In this document: one piece after another, positions 50,006-61,200 of the stretch
Layout of the letters: the number at the start of each line of letters is the position of its first letter
Position numbering within the stretch: the stretch's first letter is position 1
Assembly (NCBI GenBank): GCA_050084985.1
Contig: JBITNC010000001.1
Span: 102,052,001-102,116,000, forward strand
Source: Nageia nagi
Taxonomy: Eukaryota; Pinophyta
Direction of reading: 5' to 3'
Length of the DNA stretch: 64,000 nucleotides
The notes under the pieces: model-generated
Database searches by the model: none
Told to the model about the DNA's origin: nothing
What the model saw: the letters and a program-made list of their open reading frames with translations, nothing else
Made by a program: the position numbers and the translations under genes

Positions 50006-50082
50006 TGGTGGTAAAATCTGATTTACATTAATTGGATATCTCTCATAGATATTCAATTAATGTAAATAAGATTTTACCACCA
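50006..50082. repeat. near-perfect 36-bp hairpin
   Basis: Left arm 50006-50041 and right arm 50047-50082, loop CTCAT. 34 of 36 positions are complementary as DNA; one of the two mismatches would be a G-U pair in RNA. The arm ends are TGGTGGTAAAATC and GATTTTACCACCA. It could be a tiny MITE or a small-RNA precursor. Confidence 0.85.
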
Positions 50083-50125
50083 AACTAAATTTTTTTAGTG
50101 GATCAATTAAATCTATAGTGTATTA

Positions 50126-52141
50126 ATATCTAACATTCTTATTTAAACCATATTTTATCTTTACCTTCAACATTTCTCTCCGTCTTTTGAAATCATTCTT
50201 CTTTACAGATTTTATGAAAAAATCTATAACCCTTTCCTTAGATTTACAAATCAATAATTCAATTTTCTTTGCTTTCATCAGTTTCTTGATATCAAATGTC
50301 AATGTTCTTGCTCCTATCATGGAACATCAAATCTTTGGATAGTGCAATAATTGATAGAACAAGTATCGGTTGCTTCTTTGATGACGATGAAATTACACTT
50401 GATCCAAAGTGGAATGCATATCCGAAGGTGCTTTTCCTATCATCCACATTTCCAACCCAAGCATTATCTGTATAACTAACAAGTTCAAGCTAGTCCTTTT
50501 TTGCATAATGGATCCCATAATTACTTGTTCCATTGACATATTGAAGAATTCTTTTCGCTACCTCCAAGTGAGTGTTCTTTGGTTCCTCAATGAATCGACT
50601 AATTAAGCTCACTACAAATATTAAATTAGGTTTGGTTGTAGTAAAATACATCAGACTACCATCCAAACTTTTATAATATGTTGGAACAATATTGCTACTG
50701 TAATCATGTTTGCTAAGTTTCAACCATGTTACAACTGGTGTAAATGCAAGCTTACTTTCCTCCATCTTAAACCTCATCATAATATCATTTGCATACTGTC
50801 CCTAAGAGATAAAAATACCATATTCTAATTATTTAACTTCAATGCTGAGGAAATATTCCATTAGACCTAAGTCTATCATTTCAAACTTCTTCACAACATT
50901 TTTGAATTCTTTAAATAATGCATTATTGTTTCTAGTATATATCAAATTGTCCACATATAAGCAAACTATAATCAACTCACCCTCTTCATTTATTTTTATG
51001 TAAAGGACATGCTCATATGGGCATTTCAAAAATCCATTATCTTGCAAATATGCATCAATCCGACTATAACAAGCTCTAGGTGCTTGCTTCAACCCATATA
51101 GAGCTTTCTTTAACTTGAGGATCTTTCCTCCCTATCCATCAAGTTCGTAGCTAGGTGGTTGGTCTATGTAGATCTCTTCTTTTAATACTACATTTAGAAA
51201 AGTAGACTTTACATCTATTTTATATACTTTCCAATATTTTTAAGCTGCTAACTCTAGCATTAGTTAGACAATATCAAGTCTGACCACAAGTGTAAATACC
51301 TCATGGTAGTCAATCCTAGACTTTTTCTTATAACCTTTTTTAACCAACCTGGTTTTATATCACACAATTTCACCTTGAGCATTAGTCTTGATTTTATACA
51401 CTCATTTAAGTCTAATAGTCTTCTTTCCTATCAGAAGATTGACCAATTTCCAAGTTTGATTTTTTTTGATCATTTGTATCATCCTTAACAACTTCTTTAA
51501 ATGAAATCAGATCACATTGAGAGAATAAAGCAAAATCAGAATACTCCTCATCAATTTCATTTCTATTTTTCTCATAAATTTCTTTCAAACTCCTTGTCTT
51601 TGCTGGTGTCCTTAGATTAGGGATCATTCTTGTAAGTGGAGGTGATTGAGATGTTGATGAGGGGCTATTCTTGTTGGTATTTGCATTGCTTAATGAAACT
51701 ATCAATAGTTGAATAGGTTGTTCCTCCAAGTCTTTAGACTCAACATACACTAGTTCTTGTAGACCAATCTTTGACTCCTGATCCCATTCCTTGTTCTCCA
51801 AGAACTTCACATCATGAATAGGATTAAATAACATATACACCTTTATTTCTTCATTGTAGCCAATGAATATGCATCTCTCTACCTTATCATCCAACTTCCT
51901 TCTCTTCTCATTTGGAATGTGTACATATGCTATGCATCCAAACACTCTTAAATGAGTAACACTTGGTTTATGGTTGCTCTAAGCCTCTTGAGGGATTTTT
52001 TCCTTAATACTTTTTGTTAGAAATCTATTTAGTGGGTAAATTGCATAACATACAGCTTCTGACCAAAAATAATTTAGCAACCCCTTTGCCTTCAACATGC
52101 TCTTAGCCATCTCCATAATAGTCTGATTCTTTCTTTTGTTA
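50126..52141 (-). pseudogene. truncated copia pol fragment, antisense
   Basis: On the minus strand it begins inside integrase at about 52141 (TIMEMAKSMLKAKG). It continues with the integrase C-terminal domain (LRVFGCIAYVHIPNEKRRKL, 51960-51850), an acidic/Ser linker to 51412, and RT with the box LYVDNLIYTRNN (about 50940; Asn replaces the second catalytic Asp). RNase H follows (HLEVAKRILQYV, DDRKSTFGYAFHFG) and ends near 50126. No LTR is seen on either side, and gag, protease and the integrase core are missing. The hairpin 50006-50082 lies just beyond its 3' end. Confidence 0.82.
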
Positions 52142-54384
52142 TGATCTTAATATGATATATGTAAAGCTAAAACACACAACCCTAGGATGATCTTTTCAAT
52201 ATATCAATCCTATATGTCAGATAACAATAGTGTGAAAGATAACAATGATGATTATCTTGTTTAATTACTTCTTGTTCGATTAGGATAATTATCTTCTTAA
52301 TGAGATTGATTTTAAGATTCTTTGACCTCTTTTGTAGTCTTCCTAGAATGAACCTAGTCAAGTATTTTTGGGAAACGCTCAATCTCTAAGGTTATTGAAT
52401 GTTTAATGGCTCAACTTAGATTGTCCACTTTGGTCATGACCTCTAAATTAGGATTGGTCTATGGTGGTGAATCCACATTCCTTGGCTCAATCCTAGGCTC
52501 GTGTGAGATTAATGCAAATGCAATAAAGCAAATATGATATGCAACTAATCCCCTCAATATTTGCTTTTTTTATTTTCAAAATGAAGGAACAAAATTATTT
52601 CAAAAGAAAATACTCCCTCCCAAGGATGATTTCAATTTTACTAATGCAAGAAATAAAATAATTTTTTTTTTCTTTTCTTTTCACTACAAAATAAGATGAA
52701 AATAAATGAAATGATAGCCCTAGGATGCACACAACATACAAGTCCTAGTCGAAAGCACAACAAAAGAGAGATACAGGCCTAAGGGGCTTCCACTTCAAGC
52801 TCCCATAAGGTATAATACCTGTAGTAGAAGCTTCCTAACTGATATGTTGCAAATTGGTTAGCAATACTAATCGATGAACCAATCAAATAGTCGACAAGCT
52901 GGTCATAATGGTACCTAGAGATTTTAAAAATTTAAGTATAAAAATGCTAAATAGAATAATAAGTGTACAACCTAGAAAATTTGAATGTTAGCAATGGAAT
53001 GCTGCCACCTACTTATAGGGTTGAGAAGCTATGATACTTATTGAAAAATGAAATAGACTAGCTAAAAGCCTAATATAACTCTAATTGGTACAAATAGGAT
53101 CAACTGATAAAGAGCAGTCAATAGGGTTAGAACTAGCTCACAATTTTCAACATTCAAACCCTAACCAATTTGCAAGAGATCAACTATAATATGTTGATTG
53201 GTATACAAGAAATAGGCTAACATTCTACTGACTTTCTTGATCCTATATTTTCAAGTTTTGGTCTCGATCTTGTCAGGAAGGTTTCCTAAAAAAATCAATT
53301 CAAATTAGTGTACTAAACTATTTGAAAAATATGAAAAAGGAAGGGTCAACAACCACACCCAAAAATAAGGAGAAAGAGATAACAAAATCCTTTATGGTTG
53401 CAAGTATTAGACCAAGGAAGGTCCCACTGTGATCGCTAATTTTTAAGCCCTCCAAAAGGACCCCACACCTTGAGCTAAAACAAACAATGTGAGATACTGA
53501 AGGACCTTTGGAATGCTCACTCTACAATATGTAAAATATTGTTTACATATTATAATATGAAGATAATAAAATAAAATGGGGATAGGGTTTAGAGATTTTC
53601 CCTTTTTATGAAAATACCCAAAATACCAAATGACCTATAAAATAAAGATTAAAGGAGGTTTCTAAGCCCTAGTTCCTTAAGAACCGAAAACCAAGTGATA
53701 TGTGACTAGTTTGTTTGTAAACATCCAAGCCTTGAGTTAAAAAGGTATTTGAAAATAGCCCAATGTCTACAATGCAAGTTAACATAAAGACTAAAAATAA
53801 TTAGTTAATGATTTAAATAAACTAAACTATCCTAGCTTAAGTATACAAGAGACAAGCCTACAAAATATTAAGATGCAACCATGCATAAGTGGGTTAGAAA
53901 AATGACTAAAAGGATATGATTAGATGCTCTTTAGTGACCTCTAAAATCTATAAAACATTTGAAACAATATTAGTCTCTATACCTAAGATTCCCTTTACAA
54001 GATGAGGATAAGGACCACCTTTTTTCCTTGGAAATGGTGGGTTGAGCTAAAGATGGAAGGTACCAAGCTACAAAGTTTGAGTAGACAATCAAGAGAGGTT
54101 TGAACATGCAAGAGATCTCAAATATCCATTAGTTAGTAAATGGAAGGTTTTTTTGATTTTGAAATTGACCTATTTTATAGTGATAGTGACTAGCTGATGG
54201 GTTAGTTAGGGTTTATCCTCATCGACCAACTAATAGACTGATTAAGGTTAAGATTGATGGAATTGAAAGATTCCATATAACCAAGATCTCCTTGGAGTTT
54301 ATTCAACAAGAATGTGCCATTCATCCATCTAGCAAAGGCAAGAAATAATCACATAAAATATAACAAATGATGTATAGTGGTTCC
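52142..54384. other. intergenic, no gene supported
   Basis: AT-rich. A word related to YGACYARCTRATAG recurs several times around 52860-54240 in both orientations (for example CGACCAACTAATAGACTG near 54220), suggesting an old repeat, but no element ends or coding region can be drawn. Confidence 0.45.
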
Positions 54385-54970
54385 TGTTAGAATTATAATG
54401 TTATTTAGGGCATTGTGTAATTAATATGCTTAGCATATTAATAGTCAACTAAATTTAGTTATTAGGTGATAATGAGGTTCATGCATGGTGGATGGAATAT
54501 TATTCTCCATCCAACTTAAAATAATATTGTTAGGTGGCATAGTGTCTCCACTAACAATTAAGTGTAATTCTATATTATAACTTAGGGTTAACTAACCCAT
54601 TGTGGTTACGCTAGTTAACTAACTAAGGTTAGTTTTGAGTTCTATAAAAGGAACTCATTTTGTGAAGATTGGTAAGAAGATGAAGATGGGAAGTTGTTAG
54701 TATAGATATTAGTTAGTAAGATCTTAAACATGCAAGCTATGCTTCATGCTAATAAGAGTCATGGTTGAGATCCATATGAGTGTATATTATTTGAGAGTAT
54801 AGTGAAAAGGAGACCTAAAGTGGAGTACTCCATGTGATGGAGGAACCACTATACATCTTGTGTTACTATGTGAGAATGCTTCTTGAGTTCTTAGTTTAGA
54901 ATGATTGATTGCTATATTTGATGAAGGTCTTACAAGTGTTTTTGGGTTATGGAATCCTTCAATTCCATCA
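54385..54970 (+). repeat. orphan LTR with downstream PBS
   Basis: 586 bp, TGTTAGAATT...TTCCATCA, with a TATA box (TATAAAAG, 54642-54649) and, two bases after its end, TGGTATCAAAGC (54973-54984), one change from the plant iMet PBS. No second copy and no gag-pol is seen in the window, so the rest of the element was deleted or lies in an unrecognised form. Confidence 0.75.
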
Positions 54971-54984
54971 AATGGTATCAAAGC

Positions 54985-56300
54985 TTCCTTGTGGGATCTC
55001 CTTCAAACTTCAACTTGGAAATTTGAGGTAACTCACCTCAAATTAAGGTATATCTATACTCTTTTCTTGTTTCAAGTTTTATTTAAAACTTAAATGGTTA
55101 ATCCATTTCAATTTCTTATTTTGAAGTTGAATCTTGATGTTTATACTCACACGCTTTATTTGAGAATAATGGGCTCAAATTTAAGGTAAAACTATTACCT
55201 TAGTGACATGTTAATAGTATTTCTTATTTGTTAAATCTAACACATGTTATAAAGTTAGATTGCAAATCTTATGATTTTGAGACTAACATGTTTTAGTTCA
55301 TGCTATGGATATTTTTTTTCTATTTTACAATTTATTTTTTAAATAATGTAATATTTTTGGAAATATTTGGTATAAAAAAAATCACAAATACAAGTTGTAA
55401 AGTTTGTAATTTTTTTTATTTTCTATAATATATTTGCCAAATCATTTATTTGTAATATTAAACACGATAAGAATGCTCAAATATTGCAATTTTATATGGT
55501 GCTAAATACTCAAGTTGTTTATTTTTTTTATTGGTGTTACATGCACTATTTTTTAATAAAAAGTCTACTATTCTTATATTAAAAATTATATTCTATGTTT
55601 TTTAATACAACTTTATATTAATAATTTATTTTACAAATTAAAATAATCAAAAATAAAAAAAACAAAACAAGGGGTCCACTATCCAACTAACTCCTGCATG
55701 TAGTGCTTCCTAGGTTGACCCCTGCACTGGTGCTCCCTAGCCACCCCTATGTTGGCACTCCCCTTTTTTCCTCTTTCGCTAAGCACACATTTTATTTTTC
55801 ATCCTTATCACCAGACTGTCTCATGGTGGACTACCTCCTCTTCATCTTGTTCCCTTGGATAGTATGGTCAAGTCATAGGGTACCTTTCTTGTCTACCTTC
55901 TCGTTAAATCACAAACTCTAGCTTCAACTTTGATAACGTTCCTTCCCTCATAAATATATTTCACCTATGAATAAAAATAAATTATCATAGGTGTTACCTA
56001 TTATTTTGCTTCTAAAGAAAATGTTGGTGAGAGTGCTTTCTGGTGATCAATAGATCTCCACTTATCTACAATAATGTATTGTTAACAAAGACATCGATGT
56101 AGGTGATGTAAGGACCAACCTTTCCTCCTTGAATGTCTCTATTGGCATGGTTTGATGTGAATTTTAGTATACATGAAAAACCAATCACCCTCTTCCCAAC
56201 CTAGTAGGACATGGAGGAAGTGCTCCCTAGCTTGCAAGATGGCCAAGGTATGACGTGATTCCACTATGAAGTTATGCAGGGGATTAACAATGGTGGATTG
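54985..56300. other. leader remnant of the orphan LTR element, then intergenic
   Basis: 54985-55650 is probably the leader of the element whose LTR precedes it. 55670-55930 is a cytosine-rich, pyrimidine-biased stretch without a domain. Bases 56296-56300 (GATTG) would be the target duplication of element E; its partner is outside the window. Confidence 0.4.
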
Positions 56301-56442
56301 TGTTGAGCATGTGTGATTATCATTGGTGTGATTATCATTGTTGTCAACACATGGTTTTGGTAAAGACCGGTTTTCGGAGGTGATGAGGTCAGCAAGGAGA
56401 ATTGAAAAGCTGGGGTTAGTAAATAAAGCATTCCGGAAGAGA

Positions 56443-57264
56443 TGACATCAGCGATTTCGGGCCTTAACCCAAAATCGGAGCCCGAAAGTGATGAGGTCAG
56501 CAAGGAGCAATCAAATAGCCGGTGCCAGTGAGTAAAACATTCTGGAGGGAAGAGATGACATCACGGGAAGAATGATGTTCACATTTTTGAATGAAACTGG
56601 GTTCTAGAGATGATGAGGTCAGCAAGGGGTGATTAAAAAGGTCGAAGTCAGTAGATTTAGCATTCCGAAATGAAATGATAAAAGCTCAATTATGGAAAAA
56701 AATTAGGTTTCGAAGAAAGTGAGTAGAGCATTCCGGAAGCATGAAGATGATGTCACGGGGAGAATAATGTTCACATTTTTGAATGAAACCAGGTCCCGAA
56801 GATGATGAGGTCATCAAGGAGTGATCAAATAACTAGAGCCAGTGAGTAAAACATTCCGGAATGTAGAGATGAGAATAGCAAAGAGAGATCAAATAGCCGG
56901 AGCTAGTAAATAGAATATCTCAGAAGCGACAAGGATAGCAAGAAGTCAGATCACATCTTTAAGTTTCTTTTTTCTAGAAATGACATCAGTACGAACATCA
57001 CAGGAAGCATTTTACTCTACTTCTGGAGTCCAGAGAAGATGATGTTAGCAGATGGTGTTGAAAAGTCCGAAAGGCCACGTAGATATCTTGGAACTCTCTT
57101 CTAGAGTACGAAGATGATGACATCATGGTGTGGACATCGTGGGAAGCATTTTACTCTACTTCCAGAGTCCAGAGAAGATGACATTAGCAGTTGGTGTTGA
57201 AAAGTCCGGAAGGCCACGTAGATACCTTGGAACTCTCTTCTAGAGTTTGGAGATGATGACATCA
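56443..57264 (+). promoter_or_regulatory. cluster of TGACATCA / TGATGTCA motifs in LTR E
   Basis: The motif lies at 56443-56450, 56556-56563, 56748-56755 (reverse), 56981-56988, 57118-57125 and 57257-57264. It is a one-base variant of the TGACGTCA palindrome bound by plant TGA/bZIP factors. The 3' LTR has it too, near 63666, 63780 and 63970. Placement in the 5' half of the LTR fits a U3 enhancer; binding is inferred. Confidence 0.5.
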
Positions 57265-57275
57265 TGGTGTATACA
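56981..57275 (+). repeat. tandem duplication inside LTR E, period 137-139 bp
   Basis: Two units (from 56981 and from 57118) and the start of a third (57257), each beginning TGACATCA and containing GGAAGCATTTTACTCTACTTC and GGCCACGTAGATA.CTTGGAAC. The units are about 93% alike by eye. Confidence 0.85.
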
Positions 57276-58166
57276 ATAAACATCCAGTAAGCTAGTCAAT
57301 CTCTAGGCTATAGAAAGAGACTCCAGAACTAAATAATCAAATACTATCAAATCTCTGAAATCAGTGAAGAAAGAGCTATACTTGTCTGAACAACTCTGTT
57401 TGAGCAATAGGAGCGTTCATCAGTTACAGCAGTTGCAGTCTCGGATAGTGAACTCTCTTAGTGTAGAAGCAGTTACAAATAAAGATTCCTTTTTAGTTTA
57501 TTTTTGATAACGTGTTATGATAGAAACAGTTTTGGGTGGGGGTTTTCTTGAGGTGTAATAGTTTTTAAAAATTGGTAGGAATGGATGTGAAGGGGGGATT
57601 TACGATCAAGTGGAAACTGCGAGTAGTGAAAGGGTGAGTAGAGAAGTGTGAGAGGTGGTAAGAGTGTGGAAGAGGGGAGTATCAGGAGTATGTGAAGTGA
57701 GCAAATGAATATGCAGATAGTAGTGTGATTGTTTAAGTGTGTTACTTTGGAGCTGTGTGTAGAGATCAAACAATGAGCATTAGAGCTAGACCATTGAGGG
57801 TCTTCTAGAACTGTATTCTTTCCTCCTTTTTGAATGTTGTATCAAGTGGGTGCTTGATAGGAGTTGGTGCTCCAAGTAGTAGTTGCTGCTATTTTTAAAG
57901 TGGTAGTTGGTGCTACCCTTCACAGTTGGTGCTGTGAATCTGTAAACCTTCTTTAATGACTGGATTTGGATTGGAGTCCAAGCAATCATTTTCAGGGATG
58001 TAGCCAATATAGTGAACCTCGTTATATCTGGTGTTGTGTGATGTACTTGGTGTGCTTGCTCAATTTTCTCTGGCTTTTAATCTGTCTTTATTTAAGAAGG
58101 TTAAATTGATTATTTTTTATACACTGATTCACCCCCCCCTCACAGTGTCACTCGAAGTCTAACAAT

Positions 58167-58178
58167 TGGTATCAGAGA
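58167..58178 (+). other. primer-binding site of element E
   Basis: TGGTATCAGAGA, one base from the plant initiator-Met site, two bases after the LTR. Confidence 0.9.
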
Positions 58179-58228
58179 TAGGTTCCTACTTAGGCTATAA
58201 CAGCTAAGGAGATCCTGGTAGTGGCACT

Positions 58229-61200
58229 ATGGCAAGCGGAGAAGGTTTCTCATCTAACAAGGCACCTCTCTTTGATGGAACCAATTATGCTTTCTGGAAA
58301 CTTTGAATGAAGACTTATCTCAGTGCACTAGGTTTTGGTACTTGGTATGCTATTAAAAGGGGTTACACTCCTCCCCCTACAGGTCCATTAGATGAAGCAG
58401 AAAGAAAGGCATTTGAATGTGATGCAAAAGTAAGAAATGCTCTAATGTGTGGTCTTATGGATAGTGAACTGGTGAAAGTTATGGCATGCAAATCTGCAAA
58501 AGAAATATGGAATAAGTTGAAGAGCATTCACGAAGGAGATGATAAAGTCAAGGAAGCAAAACTCCAAACTCATAGAGCTCAATTCGAAGTTCTAAAGATG
58601 AATGAAGATGAAACCATTGAAGCATACATGTTGAGAGTAAATGAAATTACTAATGCAATCAGAGGTCTTGGGGAAGAAATTGAAGATCATGTCATCGTGA
58701 AAAAGGTACTACGATCTCTCACATCTCGCTTTGATTCAAAGGTGTTTGCTATTGAAGAAGCAAAAAATTTGAAAACTTTCAGCATGGATGAAATGCATGG
58801 ATCGCTGACTGCTTATGAAATGAGGATCGAAAAAGCAAAACATTCAAAAAAGGAAGCAGCATTTAAAGCCAATAACAGTACCAAAGCCAAAATAGATTCT
58901 GACGATGAGGAACAATCTGATGGAGCAGAAGCAAATTTTGTTAGAAAGCTAAAAAGGGGAAAAGGTAAATATAAAGGCAAGCTACCGTTTAAATATTTTA
59001 ACTGTGGTGGTATTGGTAATTTCATTTCAAAATGTCCATATAGAAAAATTGATAAAGATGATCAAGAATCATATTTTGAGAAAAACCATAAAATGAAATC
59101 TCATGCTCGAAATAGAAGGTCAAATAGACAGAGCTTCATATCTAGAAATGAAGGCTCCACTGATGATGATTCTAGTAATGAATTAGAAAAAGAATACAAT
59201 GGAGCATTGTTTATGGAATTTGAAGAGAAACTGAATGAATACAATCAAAATGACCACGAACATAAAAAAGAAGAGACAGATGAAGAAAATGACTATGAGA
59301 TTGAGATTGATCTTGAAGAAGAACTAATAATAGCATTGAATGAACTGGATAAAGAAATAAAGAAAAATAAGAAACTCTCAAAAAGGTTTGATGATGCAAG
59401 TAATATTATAGAAAACTTAAAAATAGAAGTGGAAGAATCTAAGAGGATAAATGAGAGTTTGGAGGAATAGCTTCTTGTGAAATTTAAAAATTGCAGTAAG
59501 CTTGAAGAAGAAATAACTGGGCTACGTATGCAACTAGAGGAAGTCACCAAGAAAATCAGCTCTTTTGAATATCTAGAAGGAAGGTTGACTAAACTCAGTG
59601 AAATCATTAACAGTCAAAGAATGTTTTCTGATAAATCTAGTCTAGGATATGAACAAGGATAATCTTCCAATGACATAAAAAGGGAAAACATAAAAGAAAT
59701 CAAGAAGAAGGAAGATAGCTCAGGACTGGAGGATGATGGCTTCACTCAAGTGCATTCCAGAAGAAGACCCTATGCAGGACCAAGAAGTACTCAGCAATAT
59801 AATAGCTACATCCATCCCTTCAATGGATACTGTTTCAAATGTAATGCGTATGGACACAAAATTTCTGAATGTAAGTATAATATCACTCCAAGAACCTTTG
59901 TTACTAGGAATGCATTCGGCCCACTAATGGAGTATCCAGTTGAGTGTTACAACTGTCATGAATATGGACACATTGCCAGATTCTGCAGAAATAATCATGG
60001 CATGAGGTTCTTTCCATCGATACAATTTCCTTCCATAAGATAGAATAAACAGTTTCAGAGCAATCATCCACAGGAAGAAGAAAAGTATAATAAAAAATAA
60101 GAAGCTGAAATAAAAGTAAAACAAGTCTGGAAAGAAAAGGAGAAACTCAGAGAGGATAAAGAGTCTTTAATCATTCAAACAGCATTAAAAGCTCAAAACA
60201 AACCATCACCATGGATATTAGACAGCGGATGCTCAAGTCACATGATAGGTGACAAGAAATTTCAAAAACTATAGGAATATGAAGGTGGGTCAGTAAGATT
60301 TGGAAACAATGATGGCACACAGATTATCAGTAAAGGGACAGTCAAAATAAATGACGGCAACATCAGATCCAAAGAGGTATTATTTATTGTGGGACTGAAG
60401 CATAATTTGTTGAGCGTCAGTCAAATATGTGACAAAGGACATGATGTAATTTTCAAAAAGCATGGCTGTGAGATCCGAAGGGCAAATAGTGGTAGACTTG
60501 TAGCAATTGGTACAAGAACTTGTGGTAATTTATACACCTTATCAGATATTTCAGAGGGATCATGTCTTCTAGGCAAGGAGAGTGATGATTGGCTATGGCA
60601 TAAGAGATTGGGACACATCTGTTTTAAAAACTTGATGAACATTTGCTCAAAAAGAGCAGTAAGAGATATGCCTAGTATCAGCAAACCAGCAAATGATATT
60701 TGTGATTCATGCCAAAGGGGAAAGCAAACTCGGGAAAAGTTCAAAGTGAAAGAATATCACACAAGCAGACCATTGGAAATCATACACACCGACCTATGCG
60801 GACCAATGAGAACACAAAGCATCAATGGAGATAAGTATTTTATTCTGTTTATAGATGATTATTTAAGAATGACTTGGGTGCAATTTTTGAAACATAAATA
60901 TGAAGCTTTTGAAATGTTCAAAGCATTTAAAAATCAAGTAGAAAATCAGATAGAGAGGAGAATTAAATTTCTTCGCTCAGACAGAGGAGGTGAGTTCACT
61001 TCTGATGAGTTTTCTGAGTTTTGCATACAACACGGAATTAAAAGACAATTGTCTGCAGCAAGAACTCCACAACAAAATGGAGTAGTTGAAAGAAAAAATA
61101 GAGCAGTACAAGAAATGGCTCGAACCATGCTGATAGAGAGCAAGGTTGCTGATAGGTTCTGGAAAGAAGCAGTGCATACTGCAGTGCATATTCAAAATAG

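Larger units (their letters stand above)
56301..58164 (+). repeat. 5' LTR of element E
   Basis: 1864 bp, TGTTGAGCATG...CTAACA. GC content is higher than in neighbouring DNA. The first 960 bases hold repeated words (GATGAGGTCAGCAAGG, GCATTCCGGAA, TGACATCA). A possible TATA stretch is not clear; the run of C at 58132-58139 is near the end. Confidence 0.9.
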
